NCBI RefSeq assembly: GCF_001552415.1
Contig: NZ_BCRD01000006.1
Span: 62,001 to 126,000 of the forward strand
Length of the DNA: 64,000 nucleotides
Source of the DNA: Corynebacterium xerosis NBRC 16721 = ATCC 373
GTDB lineage: Bacteria > Actinomycetota > Actinomycetes > Mycobacteriales > Mycobacteriaceae
Reading direction: 5' to 3'
The position numbers were made by a program, and so were the translations under genes. The notes beneath the pieces were generated by a model that was not told the origin of the DNA, did not search any database, and worked only from the letters and a program-made list of their open reading frames with translations. Within the stretch, counting starts at the first letter, position 1. The number at the start of each line of letters is the position of its first letter. Shown piece after piece: positions 45,383 through 54,906 of the stretch.

Positions 45383-47791
45383 ATGGCGACATTCCTGTAC
45401 AAGGTGGGCCGATCGGCCTACCTCCACCGATGGCGGTTCATCGCCATCTGGATCCTGCTGATCCTCGGCGCCGGCACCGCGGCCGCGACGCTGACCCAGC
45501 CGATGAGCAACAGCTTCACCATCGAAGGCCTCGAATCGGTCGAGACGCAGGAGCGCATCCAGGAACGCTTCCCCGGTGAAGGCGACGCCCTGGAAGCCCC
45601 GACCGGCACGGTGGTCATGCAGGCCCGCGATGGCGCGGCGCTGACCGACCCCGAGGTGTCCGCGGAGGTCGACGCGTTCCTGGCCGACCTGCGCGGGCTC
45701 GACGAGCTGGCCGACGCCGAAGCGCTGGTCTCCCCCGTGCTCGCCGCCGGCGGCGTCGCCCAGCAGATGAACGAGCAGTACGCGGCGCAGGGCATGCCGC
45801 AGGAGCAGATCGACGCCAACATCGCGGCGGTCTCCCCGCTGTCCGAGGACGCGGCGACCGGCACCGTGACCGTCACGTTCGACGCGGACGGCGCGATGGA
45901 CGTGACTCCCGAGGCGAAGGACGCCTTCACCGCGGTCGTTGACGAGCATGACGACGGCGCGCTGGACATCGCCTACTCCGGCAACGTCTTCCAGATGAGC
46001 GAGCTGTCCTTCATCGCCGAGTTGCTGGGCATCGCGGTGGCGGCGGTCGTGCTGATCATCACCTTCGGGTCTTTCGTCGCGGCGGGCCTGCCGCTGCTCA
46101 CCGGCGTCATCGGCGTCGGCATCGGCATCGCGGGCGTGTACGCGGCGACGTCGTTCACGGATTCGATCACGTCGATGACCCCGACCCTGGCGGTCATGAT
46201 CGGCCTGGCGGTCGGCATCGACTATGCGCTGTTCATCCTGTCGCGTTTCCGCAATGAGCTGGTGCTCCACGTCGGCGGAAACGATTTGGAGCCCAAGGAG
46301 CTTGCCGACGAGCTGCGCGGGATCCCGTTCCGCGAGCGCGCCCATTTGGCCGGCCTCGCCGTGGGGAAGGCGGGCACGGCCGTCGTGTTCGCGGGCATGA
46401 CGGTGATCATCGCGCTGGTGGCGCTGTCGATCATCGGCATCGACTTCCTTACCGCGATGGCGTTTTCCGCGGCGGCGACGGTCCTCATCGCGGTGCTCGT
46501 CGCCGTGACGCTGCTGCCGGCGATCCTCGGCGCGGTGGGCACGAAGGTGTTCGCGGCGCGGGCGCCGATCGTCAAGGCCCCGGACCCGGAGGACGAAAAG
46601 CCGACCATGGGCCTGAAGTGGGTGCGCATGATCCGCGCCCGCCCGGTGCTGTTCCTGCTCAGCGGCGTCATCGTGCTGGCGCTGGCCGCGATCCCCGCCA
46701 CGCAGATGCGCCTGGCCATGCCCTCGGACGGTTCCGCCGCCCCCGGCACGCCGAACCGCGCCGCCTACGAGATGATCGACGACGCCTTCGGGCCGGGGCG
46801 CAACGCGCCGATGGTCGCGCTGGCCGAAGTGACCGGCGATGCCGACGCGGGTGCGGGCTCGGGCGACGTCGACCCCGCGCAGCTGCCCATGATCCTGGGC
46901 GGGGCGGCCGCCCACATCCAGGGCATCGACGGCGTGACCAACGCGCAGGTCGTCGGCATGTCCGAGGACGGCACCGCCGCGCAGATCCTGATCACCCCGG
47001 AGGTCGGCGCCACCGACCCGCGCGCCGCCGAGGTGCTGGACAACATCCGCGCCGGCGTCGACGATTTCGAGGCCGGGGCCCCCGCGACCTACTCGGTCAC
47101 GGGCGTCTCCCCCATCTACGAGGACATTTCGGAGCGGCTGTCCGAGGTGCTGGTGCCGTACATCGCCATCATCATGGTGCTGGCGTTCCTGCTGCTCGTG
47201 GTCGTCTTCCGCTCGCTGTGGGTGCCGCTGCTCGCGGCGCTGGGCTTCGGGCTCTCCGTCGCCGCGACGCTGGGCCTGACCGTGGCGGTGTGGCAGGAGG
47301 GCTGGCTGGGCATCATTTCCGATCCGCAGCCGTTGATCAGCTTCCTGCCCATCATGTGCATCGGCATCGTCTTCGGCCTGGCCATGGACTACCAGGTCTT
47401 CCTGGTCACCCGCATGCGCGAGGGCTGGGCCCACGGCAAGACCGCGGGCAACGCGACGTCGAACGGCTTCAAGCACGGCGCCCGCGTGGTCACGGCCGCG
47501 GCCCTGATCATGATTTCCGTGTTCGCGGCGTTCATGCTCTTGGACGAGCCGTTCATCAAGGTGATGGGCTTCGCGCTGGCGCTGGCCGTGCTGCTCGACG
47601 CGTTCATCGTCCGCATGACCATCATCCCGGCGACGATGTTCCTGCTGGACGAGCGCGCGTGGAAGATCCCGGGCTGGCTGGACCGCATCCTCCCCAAGGT
47701 GGACATCGAGGGCGAGTCGCTGACGGCGCGCCCTGATGACGCCGCCGCCACGCCGACCGAAACCGTTGATTCGTCGGTGGCGCGTTCCTGA
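45383..47791 (+). CDS. MmpL/RND family membrane transporter
   Basis: 802-residue proton-driven exporter of the MMPL family. One N-terminal helix (about 15-37) is followed by an extracytoplasmic loop domain, five helices with GLAVGIDYALFILSRFRNE, a second loop domain and a second helix set with IVFGLAMDYQVFLVTRMREG. The paired Asp-Tyr residues are the proton-relay positions in MmpL3-type proteins. Substrate unknown: mycolate-type lipids, siderophores or drugs are possible. The downstream TetR gene suggests inducible control. GAGGAGCC about 10 bases upstream supports the ATG at 45383. Confidence 0.9.
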   Translation: MATFLYKVGRSAYLHRWRFIAIWILLILGAGTAAATLTQPMSNSFTIEGLESVETQERIQERFPGEGDALEAPTGTVVMQARDGAALTDPEVSAEVDAFLADLRGLDELADAEALVSPVLAAGGVAQQMNEQYAAQGMPQEQIDANIAAVSPLSEDAATGTVTVTFDADGAMDVTPEAKDAFTAVVDEHDDGALDIAYSGNVFQMSELSFIAELLGIAVAAVVLIITFGSFVAAGLPLLTGVIGVGIGIAGVYAATSFTDSITSMTPTLAVMIGLAVGIDYALFILSRFRNELVLHVGGNDLEPKELADELRGIPFRERAHLAGLAVGKAGTAVVFAGMTVIIALVALSIIGIDFLTAMAFSAAATVLIAVLVAVTLLPAILGAVGTKVFAARAPIVKAPDPEDEKPTMGLKWVRMIRARPVLFLLSGVIVLALAAIPATQMRLAMPSDGSAAPGTPNRAAYEMIDDAFGPGRNAPMVALAEVTGDADAGAGSGDVDPAQLPMILGGAAAHIQGIDGVTNAQVVGMSEDGTAAQILITPEVGATDPRAAEVLDNIRAGVDDFEAGAPATYSVTGVSPIYEDISERLSEVLVPYIAIIMVLAFLLLVVVFRSLWVPLLAALGFGLSVAATLGLTVAVWQEGWLGIISDPQPLISFLPIMCIGIVFGLAMDYQVFLVTRMREGWAHGKTAGNATSNGFKHGARVVTAAALIMISVFAAFMLLDEPFIKVMGFALALAVLLDAFIVRMTIIPATMFLLDERAWKIPGWLDRILPKVDIEGESLTARPDDAAATPTETVDSSVARS

Positions 47792-47858
47792 TACCTTCTT
47801 CCGATATGCGCGTGATCGTGCGGGGCGAGACCGCACGCGAACCGAAAGGTGCAGGGGA

Positions 47859-48449
47859 ATGTCGGGACTGCGCGAGCAAAAGAAGCGCCAGACCAAGTTC
47901 GATTTGGCGACGGCGGCGGTGGAGTTGCTGGTGACCGAGGGCGACGAAGGGGCGACGGTGGCGGCGATCGCCGCCGGCGCCGGCGTGTCGCCCCGCACGT
48001 TCCACAACTATTTCGCCGCCCGCGAGGATGCGTTCCTCTTCTTCATCGAGGAGGCCATCGCCGTCTGGGAGACGCAGATGCGCGCCGCCCCGGCGGACCT
48101 CACGCCGTTCGAGGTGCTGCGGGGCATCATCGTGGACATGTACGGCAAGCCGCGGGGCGATCTCGCGTCGGTGCCGAACCTGGCGACCGTCGCCGAGCAC
48201 ATCATGGCGGGTCTCGGCCCGGACGCCGGCAAGCGCGCCCGCTGCGTTTTCGAGGGTTTGCGCGGCGCGATCGTCGAGCGCTCCGGCGGCGGGCTGTCGC
48301 CCTTCCGCGCGCAGGCGCTGATCCACGTGTGCATGTCGGCATCCGGCGTCGTGCTCGAGGCCGCCCGCGACGAGTCACTCGCCGGCGGCCGATCGATGCC
48401 GGAGCTGCTCGACGAGGCCTTCGACTTCATCGCCGGCGGCGTCGCCTGA
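47859..48449 (+). CDS. TetR family transcriptional regulator
   Basis: 196-residue repressor-type protein. The N-terminal helix-turn-helix reads LATAAVELLVTEGDEGATVAAIAAGAGVSPRTFHNYFAAREDAF, the TetR signature; the C-terminal ligand domain is unassigned. It lies 67 bases after mmpL in the same direction and probably controls it. No clear operator palindrome was recognised at the mmpL promoter. Start chosen at the ATG after GCAGGGGA. Confidence 0.9.
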   Translation: MSGLREQKKRQTKFDLATAAVELLVTEGDEGATVAAIAAGAGVSPRTFHNYFAAREDAFLFFIEEAIAVWETQMRAAPADLTPFEVLRGIIVDMYGKPRGDLASVPNLATVAEHIMAGLGPDAGKRARCVFEGLRGAIVERSGGGLSPFRAQALIHVCMSASGVVLEAARDESLAGGRSMPELLDEAFDFIAGGVA

Positions 48450-48462
48450 CCCCCGGCATGGG

Positions 48463-48496
48463 ACGACCCGCACCGGTTTCCGGTGCGGGTCGTTTT
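48463..48496 (+). terminator. Rho-independent terminator after tetR
   Basis: Stem ACGACCCGCACCG/CGGTGCGGGTCGT with a short loop and TTTT. The 11-bp motif GCTTTGCGACG begins two bases later at 48498. Confidence 0.85.
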
Positions 48497-48507
48497 GGCT
48501 TTGCGAC

Positions 48508-48600
48508 GGTTCGCGTTCGCCGGCCGCTATATAGGACCGGTTCGCGTTCGCCGGCCGCTATATAGGACCGGTTCGCGTTCGCCGGCCGCTTTAGAGGACC
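48508..48600. repeat. Three tandem copies of a 31-bp repeat overlapping the dcu stop
   Basis: Unit GGTTCGCGTTCGCCGGCCGC plus TATATAGGACC. Copies begin at 48508, 48539 and 48570. Copies 1 and 2 are identical; copy 3 has TTTAGA in place of TATATA and contains the dcu stop codon and last codons, so the array appears to have grown outward from the gene end. Confidence 0.92.
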
Positions 48601-49901
48601 ACTGCCCCGATGGCGAAACCGAATGCCACGGCAAGCGCGATGCAGACGGTGCCCGGGATGAAGAACGGGTGGTCGACCACGTACTTGCCCAAGCGGGTGG
48701 AGCCGGTGTCGTCCATTTCGACGGCCGCCAGCAGAGTGGGGTACGTCGGCAGAACGAAGAGCGCCGACACTGCCGCGAAGCTGGCGACTGCGGTCAAGGG
48801 GCTGACCCCGACCGCGAGCGCGGCGGGGATCATCGCCTTCGCGGTCGCCGCCTGCGAGTACAGGAGCGCCGACGCGAAGAAGAGCACCACCGCGAGCAGC
48901 CACGGCCACTGGGTGAGCAAGTCCCCCGCAGTGGACTTGATGCCGTCGATGTGCGCGTTGATCAGAGTCGAGCCGAGCCAGGCGACGCCCATGACGCAGA
49001 CGGTCGCGCTCATGCCCGACTTGAACACCTGCGTGCCGGGAACTTCGGCGGCGGGGATCTTGGCCACGGCCACGATCAGTCCCGCAGTGGCGAGCATGAT
49101 GGCCATGATCGCTTCATTGCGCGGCAGCGAGGGATCGGTGATCAGCCCGATCTGGTCGGAGATCAAGGTCGCGTAGACCATGACGGTGACGATGGCCGCG
49201 AGAAAGATGCCCACGGAGGCCTTCGCTCCGGGCGCGGCCTCGAATGCCGCGGACTCGCGGGGCGGCTTGACCAGCCCGTCCTCGAGCCGCTGCCGGTACA
49301 CGGGATCGTCCTCGAGCTCTCGGCCGAGGTGCACCACGACGAAGGACGTGACGATCACCGCCAGAAGGGTCGACGGGATCACCACGGCGAGGAGCTGGAG
49401 ATACCCGACTCCCCTTGGTTCGAGCACCGATGCCATGAACACGACGGCGGCGGAGATCGGTGAAGCCGTGATGGCCATCTGGGAGGCGACGACCGCGATC
49501 GACAACGGCCGCGACGGACGGACTCCGCCCTCCTTCGACACCTCCACGATGACCGGGAGCGTCGAAAAGGCCGTGTGTCCCGTGCCGGCCAGGACCGTCA
49601 TCGACCACGTCACCAGGGGCGCGAGCAACGTGACTCGCTTGGGATTGCGGCGGAGGAGGCGTTCGGCGAGATGGACCAGGTAGTCCATTCCGCCCGCCCG
49701 TTGCATCGCGGAGATCGCCGCGATGACCGCCATGATGATTCCGATGACGTCGAAGGGGATGTCCTCCGCCGTGACCGGGGTGCCCATAGCACCGAGAAGC
49801 AGAACGCCCGCGCCACCGGCGAAACCGATGCCGACGGATCCCCAACGGGCACCGATGATCAGCGCGGCCACTACCGCGATAATCTGAGCTGCGAGAATCA
49901 C
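48591..49901 (-). CDS. Anaerobic C4-dicarboxylate transporter (Dcu family)
   Basis: 436-residue carrier with about ten to twelve hydrophobic helices, of the DcuA/DcuB family that exchanges fumarate, aspartate, malate or succinate. Recognisable stretches are [30 protein letters not shown] and [15 protein letters not shown] with [16 protein letters not shown]. It overlaps aspA by four bases, so aspartate import and deamination to fumarate are coupled. DcuA versus DcuB cannot be decided. Confidence 0.92.
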   Translation of the reverse strand: MILAAQIIAVVAALIIGARWGSVGIGFAGGAGVLLLGAMGTPVTAEDIPFDVIGIIMAVIAAISAMQRAGGMDYLVHLAERLLRRNPKRVTLLAPLVTWSMTVLAGTGHTAFSTLPVIVEVSKEGGVRPSRPLSIAVVASQMAITASPISAAVVFMASVLEPRGVGYLQLLAVVIPSTLLAVIVTSFVVVHLGRELEDDPVYRQRLEDGLVKPPRESAAFEAAPGAKASVGIFLAAIVTVMVYATLISDQIGLITDPSLPRNEAIMAIMLATAGLIVAVAKIPAAEVPGTQVFKSGMSATVCVMGVAWLGSTLINAHIDGIKSTAGDLLTQWPWLLAVVLFFASALLYSQAATAKAMIPAALAVGVSPLTAVASFAAVSALFVLPTYPTLLAAVEMDDTGSTRLGKYVVDHPFFIPGTVCIALAVAFGFAIGAVVL

Positions 49902-51517
49902 CGCAAATCATCACCCTGCAGATTGACGTTCTCCTGGTCCGCGGACCCGGTTTCACCGTCGATCTCGGCATGGCCGGGCGCGGCGGAAACGTCGGCTGGA
50001 ACGTCCTGCGGTGAATCTGGCCCGTCGGCGTCGGGCTGCAGGCCCAACTCCGCCAGGCGGGTCTCCCCCGCCACGTACCTCTTCCCTCGGTATTCGGGGT
50101 GCATGAGGTTGTCGGTGGACAGGATCCGGTCGAGCTCGGCTGCGTCGAGCAGCCCCTTCTCCAGCACGAGCTCGCGCACGCCCTTGCCGGTCGCGGCGGC
50201 CTCGCGTCCGATGATGTCGCCCTGGTGGTGGCCGATCACCGGGTTCAGGTAGGTGACGATGCCGATAGAGTTGTCCACGTAGGCGCGGCACACGTCGGCG
50301 TTGGCGGTGATGCCCGTGATGCACTTGGAGCGCAGGGTGGTCGCAGCACGGCGCAGGAGGCCGATCGATTCGAACAGGCACTGGGCGATGACGGGCTCCA
50401 TGACGTTGAGCTGGAGCTGACCGGCCTCTGCGGCCATCGACAGGGTCACGTCGTTGCCGAAGACCTTGAAGCACACCTGGTTGACCACTTCGGGGATGAC
50501 CGGGTTGACCTTCGCGGGCATGATCGACGATCCCGCCTGCATCTCGGGCAAGTTGATCTCGTTGAGGCCGGCGCGGGGGCCGGAAGACAGCAGGCGCAGA
50601 TCGTTGCACATCTTCGACAGCTTCATCGCCGTGCGCTTGAGCGCGGAATGAACGTTGACGTAGCCACCGGTGTCGGAGGTCGCCTCGATCAGGTCCTTGG
50701 CCGACCGGATCTCGAGCCCGGTGACTTCGCGCAGCGACTGCACGACGGCCTTCTGGTAGCCCGCGGGGGCGTTCACGCCGGTGCCGATGGCCGTGGCGCC
50801 GAGGTTGACCTCGAGCAGCATTTCGCCGGACTGCGCCAGCACCGCATGCTCCTCCGACAGGTTGTTTCCGAAGGCGTGGAATGCCTGGCCCAGCGTCATG
50901 GGCACCGCGTCCTGCAGCTGGGTGCGGCCCATGGTGATGATGTCGTTGAACTCGTCGCCCTTTTCGTGGAGAGCGTGTTCGAGTTCGTCGAGCTCCACGA
51001 GCAGAGCCTGCAGCGCGATGTGGACGGCCAGCCGGAAGCCCGTCGGGTAGGCGTCGTTGGTGGACTGGCACTGGTTGACGTCGTCGTTGGGGTTGACGAC
51101 GTCGTAGCGCCCCTTGGGGAAGCCGAGGTACTCGAGGGCGAGGTTGGCGACGACCTCGTTGGTGTTCATGTTGATGCTGGTGCCCGCGCCGCCCTGGAAC
51201 AGGTCGGTGGGGAACTGATCGAGGCAGCGGTGATTGACCAGGATCTGGTCGCACGCCCAAACGATCGCGTCGGCGACGTCGGAGGGGATGGTGTGGATTC
51301 GCCGGTTGGCGATGGCCGTCGCCTTCTTCACCATGACCATGCCGCGGATGAACTCGGGGACGTCGTTGACGGTGGTGCCCGAGATGGAGAAATTCTCGAT
51401 GGCGCGCATTGTGTGCACGCCGTAGTAGGCGTCCGCCGGTACTTCCCGGTCGCCGAGGAGGTCGGTTTCTATCCGGTGCTTGTGGCCCGGTGCCTCGTTT
51501 TTTCCAATTGTGCTCAT
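49898..51517 (-). CDS. aspA: Aspartate ammonia-lyase
   Basis: Fumarase/aspartase-superfamily enzyme that converts L-aspartate to fumarate and ammonia. The 539 residues carry the superfamily signature [11 protein letters not shown], with [13 protein letters not shown] and [16 protein letters not shown] hydrophilic tail of about 50 residues (rich in Asp, Glu, Pro, Ala) exceeds the usual 470-residue length; long aspartases are known in corynebacteria. The ATG at 51517 follows TATGCT by 7 bases, so the upstream in-frame region to 51604 is not translated. The tail is coding right up to the dcu overlap. Confidence 0.95.
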   Translation of the reverse strand: MSTIGKNEAPGHKHRIETDLLGDREVPADAYYGVHTMRAIENFSISGTTVNDVPEFIRGMVMVKKATAIANRRIHTIPSDVADAIVWACDQILVNHRCLDQFPTDLFQGGAGTSINMNTNEVVANLALEYLGFPKGRYDVVNPNDDVNQCQSTNDAYPTGFRLAVHIALQALLVELDELEHALHEKGDEFNDIITMGRTQLQDAVPMTLGQAFHAFGNNLSEEHAVLAQSGEMLLEVNLGATAIGTGVNAPAGYQKAVVQSLREVTGLEIRSAKDLIEATSDTGGYVNVHSALKRTAMKLSKMCNDLRLLSSGPRAGLNEINLPEMQAGSSIMPAKVNPVIPEVVNQVCFKVFGNDVTLSMAAEAGQLQLNVMEPVIAQCLFESIGLLRRAATTLRSKCITGITANADVCRAYVDNSIGIVTYLNPVIGHHQGDIIGREAAATGKGVRELVLEKGLLDAAELDRILSTDNLMHPEYRGKRYVAGETRLAELGLQPDADGPDSPQDVPADVSAAPGHAEIDGETGSADQENVNLQGDDLR

Positions 51518-51524
51518 GCCCACA

Positions 51525-51530
51525 AGCATA
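51525..51530 (-). promoter_or_regulatory. -10 box TATGCT for aspA-dcu
   Basis: TATGCT on the minus strand, 7 bases from the ATG: leaderless start. Confidence 0.55.
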
Positions 51531-51673
51531 CGTGCGCACGGGCTGCGGGTCACGAAAAAACTGCAGGTCGGATCGATAAAGTGACGCGAGTAACCATGCT
51601 CCATGGGCTTGATCGGTTCGCACGATCAAGCGGCCCTCGGTGATGGGTTCGCGGGGGCGCTTGCTTGACGACG

Positions 51674-51705
51674 ACGGCGCACCCGCCATGCAGCGGGTGC
51701 GCCGT
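51674..51705 (-). terminator. Hairpin after hisG
   Basis: Stem ACGGCGCACCCGC/GCGGGTGCGCCGT (13 bp perfect) with a 6-base loop, about 50 bases past the hisG stop. No T-run, so it may be a stability hairpin. Its edge overlaps by one to two bases with the 11-bp motif GCTTGACGACG (51663-51673). Confidence 0.6.
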
Positions 51706-51756
51706 GTGCGGCGTGCCGGTTGGTTCGGCCGGGCGCCGGTCTTCGTGAAGCGGTCC

Positions 51757-52608
51757 CTAGATGCGCGCGATGCGGATGTCGGAGGCCAAGATGGCCTCGG
51801 CACCCAGGCCGGCGAGCTCGTCCATGATCGGGTTCGCGCGGTCGCGGGGAACCATGGCGCGCACGGCGACCCAGTCCTCGTTGGCCAGCGGCGACACCGT
51901 CGGGCCGGACAGGCCCGGGGTGATGCGGGAGGCCTCGTCGACCTTGGCGGCGTTGATGTTGTAGTCGAGCATCATGTAGTTCTTCGCGTGCAGGATGCCG
52001 GTCAGGCGGCGAAGGAACACGCGCTGGGCCTCGGTGACGCCGGTGCCGCGGCGGCCGACGACGACGGCCTCGGAATCGCACAGCGAGTCGCCGAAGACGG
52101 CCAGCCCCTGCTTGCGCAGCGTGCGGCCGGTGGAGACGACGTCGGCGATGGCGTCGGCCACGCCCAGGCGAATGGCGATCTCCACCGCGCCGTCCAGGCG
52201 GATGACCTCGGCGTCCATGCCGCGGGCCTTGAGGTCCTCGCGCACCAGGTTCGGGTAGGACGTGGCGATGCGCTTGCCCGCCAGGTCCTCCACGCCCCAC
52301 TCCTCGTTGGCCGGCGCCGCGTAGCGGAACGTCGACGCGCCGAAGCCGAGGGTGAGCACCTCGTCGACCGGCGCCAGCGAATCGGCGGCGAGGTCGCGGC
52401 CGGTGATGCCCAGGTCCAGGTGGCCGTTGCCCACGTAGACGGGGATGTCCTTGGGGCGCAGGAAGTAGAACTCGATGCCGTTGACCTTGTCGGCCACCGA
52501 CAGGGACTTCGACTCCCCGCGGCCCGGGTACCCGGCTTCCTCGAGGATCTCGGTGGCGGCCTCGGACAGGGAACCCTTGTTGGGCACTGCGACGCGCAGC
52601 GTGGTCAC
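51757..52608 (-). CDS. hisG: ATP phosphoribosyltransferase HisG (long form)
   Basis: First enzyme of histidine synthesis, joining ATP and PRPP; inhibited by histidine. The 283 residues include the catalytic domains with [18 protein letters not shown] and [17 protein letters not shown], and the C-terminal regulatory ACT-like domain (about 210-283), so it is the long form that needs no HisZ. The GTG start at 52608 follows AGGAGC. It lies 45 bases after hisE. Confidence 0.95.
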   Translation of the reverse strand: MTTLRVAVPNKGSLSEAATEILEEAGYPGRGESKSLSVADKVNGIEFYFLRPKDIPVYVGNGHLDLGITGRDLAADSLAPVDEVLTLGFGASTFRYAAPANEEWGVEDLAGKRIATSYPNLVREDLKARGMDAEVIRLDGAVEIAIRLGVADAIADVVSTGRTLRKQGLAVFGDSLCDSEAVVVGRRGTGVTEAQRVFLRRLTGILHAKNYMMLDYNINAAKVDEASRITPGLSGPTVSPLANEDWVAVRAMVPRDRANPIMDELAGLGAEAILASDIRIARI

Positions 52609-52653
52609 GATGTTGCTCCTAGTTGTTCGGTGCGGGCGGGGCGGCGGGGCGCC

Positions 52654-52929
52654 TCACAGGTGCTTGTAGACGTCTTCCGGCGTCAGCCCGCGCTGCACCA
52701 TGACGACCTGGGTCCAGTACATCAGCTGCGAGATTTCCTCGGCCAGCTCTTCATCGGACTGGTACTCCGCGGCCATCCAGACTTCGGCGGCCTCTTCCAC
52801 GATCTTCTTGCCCTGGAAATGCACGCCGGCGTCGAGCGCCTTGACGGTGCCCGAACCCTCGGGGCGGTTGGCCGCCTTGTCCATCAGTTCCGCGAAGAGG
52901 TCATCGAAGTTTTTCACGCGCACCATCAT
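52654..52929 (-). CDS. hisE: Phosphoribosyl-ATP pyrophosphatase
   Basis: Second step of histidine synthesis: removes pyrophosphate from phosphoribosyl-ATP. The small 91-residue all-helical protein of the MazG-like fold has [17 protein letters not shown] and [18 protein letters not shown], with the Glu residues for Mg2+. Two adjacent ATG codons at the start make either possible. HisI is not fused here. Confidence 0.95.
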   Translation of the reverse strand: MMVRVKNFDDLFAELMDKAANRPEGSGTVKALDAGVHFQGKKIVEEAAEVWMAAEYQSDEELAEEISQLMYWTQVVMVQRGLTPEDVYKHL

Positions 52930-52962
52930 TCCACGCGGGTCGTTGCGTTGCGACGGGAGGGG

Positions 52963-53658
52963 TCACCCCAGTCGGGCGTGGACTGCCCGGAGGTCGTCGA
53001 GGGACCAGCCGCCGAGGTCGCCGTCGAGATGTTCGGCCGGGGGCGCGAACTCGGCGATCGCCTCGGCGGGCGGCGCGGCCTGCGGCATGGGCGCCCACAG
53101 GACGCGGCAGGCGGCGGCGATTGCGGAGCGCACGCCGGTGACGGAATCCTCCAGGGCCAGGCAGTCGTCCGGGTCGACGCCGGCGATTTCGGCGCCGCGC
53201 AGGTACGGGTCAGGGGCGGGCTTGCCGGCGGGCACCTCGTCGCCGCAGACGGTGGCGGTGAAGGCGTCGCGTCCCATCGCGTCGATGCAGTAGTCGGCCA
53301 CGCGGCGGCGGGTGTTGGTCACCAGCACCACGGGCACGTCGGCGTCGTGGGCCTGCTCGATGATGGATCGCACTCCCGGGCGCCATTCGATGCCGCGCTC
53401 GGCGATGAGCTGCGCCACCCGCGACTCCATGAACTCCGACTCGCGGACGATGAGCTCCTCGGTCGGCACGACGCCGGCGTGGTTCGCGCAGATGGTGATG
53501 GTGTCCGGCAGCGTGTTGCCGATGCACTTCGCCCGCAGCTCCGGCGTCAGGCGCTTGCCCAGCCGTTCGGAGACGTCGTACGTGGCCACCTCCCAGAGGG
53601 GCTCCGTATCGATGAGGCTGCCGTCCATGTCCCAGAGAATCGCTCGCACCCCCGCCAC
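52963..53658 (-). CDS. HAD-superfamily hydrolase
   Basis: 231-residue phosphatase-like protein. Motif I is ILWDMDGSLIDTEP (nucleophile Asp and acid/base Asp), motif II VVLVTNTRR, the Lys in GDEVPAGKPAPDPY and motif IV LALEDSVTG. This is the beta-phosphoglucomutase/sugar-phosphatase-like subgroup with a helical cap. It precedes hisE by 33 bases; HAD-hisE-hisG order is typical for corynebacteria, so a role as histidinol-phosphate phosphatase is conceivable but unsupported by its subgroup. Confidence 0.88.
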   Translation of the reverse strand: MAGVRAILWDMDGSLIDTEPLWEVATYDVSERLGKRLTPELRAKCIGNTLPDTITICANHAGVVPTEELIVRESEFMESRVAQLIAERGIEWRPGVRSIIEQAHDADVPVVLVTNTRRRVADYCIDAMGRDAFTATVCGDEVPAGKPAPDPYLRGAEIAGVDPDDCLALEDSVTGVRSAIAAACRVLWAPMPQAAPPAEAIAEFAPPAEHLDGDLGGWSLDDLRAVHARLG

Positions 53659-53790
53659 GGTAGCCGGGGTGGGCGGATGGTGCCGGGTGGCGGTGCGCCC
53701 GTTCGGTTGCCGGCTCGGCTGCGGGACATGCTTTGCGACGATTCGCCCCCCGAAAGTGTGTCGCGCATCACGTTAGCCACGATTAACTGT

Positions 53791-53796
53791 TAGCGT
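53791..53796 (+). promoter_or_regulatory. -10 box TAGCGT for the thioesterase gene
   Basis: TAGCGT plus 6 bases to the ATG at 53803: leaderless arrangement. Confidence 0.45.
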
Positions 53797-53802
53797 CTCG
53801 GC

Positions 53803-54792
53803 ATGGAGAATCGCAGCGCCACCTCGGACGCCAACGTCGGCGTCGTCAAGCAGGACACCCATGCCACCCGCCCGTCGAAGGCCAATGCCCTCGGCGACCC
53901 CACCAAAGCCGACCGCATCAAGCAGATGGGCCTCGATCCCGCCACCGAAATCGACGCCTACTTCGAGCACCTCGGCCAGGCCGACCCCGAGGAAATGGGG
54001 CTGCCCGCCGGCGAGGTCATCGAGCGTTACCGCCCGACCCTGCACACGTGGGGCCCGTGGGGCGCGTTCCAGCACGGCGCTCCCCCGGCGGCGATCCTCA
54101 CGCACGCGTTGCAGCACTGCCCCGGGCTTCCCGACGGCATGCGCACCACCCGCGTCGCCGTCGACCTGCTCGGCGCCGTGCCGTACACCGAGATGCGCAC
54201 CCGCGCGCGGATCACGCGGCCGGGCAGGCAGATCCTCAAGGTCGAGGCCGAGCTGCTCGCCGAGGACCGCAACGGCAAGTGGCGCGCCGTGGCTTCCGCG
54301 TCGGCGTGGCGCATGGCCGTGCTGGAGACGACCGAGGTGGAGAAGTCCTTCGCCCGCCCCATCCCCGGGCCCGAGGAAGCCGGCGATGGCGGCCCCCTCT
54401 ACGAGGACTGGGACTGCGGCTACATCGACTCCATCGACATCCTCAACATGCCCGACCCCGACGAGCCGGAGAGTCACCACCGCATCCACTGGGTGCGCAC
54501 CGACAAGCCCATCGTCGCCGGCATCGAGACCGACGGCGTGGAGTACCTGATGAGCATGGTCGACGTGGCCAACGGCGTCGGCGCCTCGCTGGACCCGCGC
54601 AAGTGGATGTTCATGAACACCGACCTGGTCGTCCACCTGCACCGCGAACCGGAGGGCGAGTGGATCGGCATCTCCGCCAAGGCCTCCATCGGGCCCGACG
54701 GCATCGGCATGACCGCGGCGTATCTGTACGACCGGCGCGGGCCGGTGGGCCGGTCCATGCAGACGCTGCTGGTTCGGCCGCAGGCGACGTAG
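53803..54792 (+). CDS. TesB-like acyl-CoA thioesterase family protein
   Basis: 329-residue protein of the double-hotdog thioesterase superfamily. A polar N-terminal 60 residues precede the first hotdog (about 75-170) with WGPWGAFQHGAPPAAILTHAL and RTTRVAVDLLGAVPYTEM. The second (about 215-325) has HRIHWVR and DLVVHLHREPEGEWIGISAKASIG. It likely hydrolyses acyl-CoA; chain length cannot be predicted. It is a single gene, not tied by operon to its neighbours. Confidence 0.82.
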   Translation: MENRSATSDANVGVVKQDTHATRPSKANALGDPTKADRIKQMGLDPATEIDAYFEHLGQADPEEMGLPAGEVIERYRPTLHTWGPWGAFQHGAPPAAILTHALQHCPGLPDGMRTTRVAVDLLGAVPYTEMRTRARITRPGRQILKVEAELLAEDRNGKWRAVASASAWRMAVLETTEVEKSFARPIPGPEEAGDGGPLYEDWDCGYIDSIDILNMPDPDEPESHHRIHWVRTDKPIVAGIETDGVEYLMSMVDVANGVGASLDPRKWMFMNTDLVVHLHREPEGEWIGISAKASIGPDGIGMTAAYLYDRRGPVGRSMQTLLVRPQAT

Positions 54793-54894
54793 GCGAAGTG
54801 GCGGCGGACGAGGAAGCGGCGGTGCGGCGGGATGCGGGAGCGGCGCGTCGGCAAGCAACCAACGCGCCACCCGGTGACGGCCACGAACCGGCGG

Positions 54895-54900
54895 TAGCCT
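54895..54900 (+). promoter_or_regulatory. -10 box TAGCCT for the APP1-type gene
   Basis: TAGCCT plus 6 bases to the ATG at 54907: leaderless start, identical box to that of the PhzF gene. Confidence 0.55.
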
Positions 54901-54906
54901 GAGCGC

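Noticed and set aside
48508-48600. TATATA copies as promoters
   Set aside because: The TATATA lies inside 31-bp tandem units after a terminator, with no gene placed to use it.
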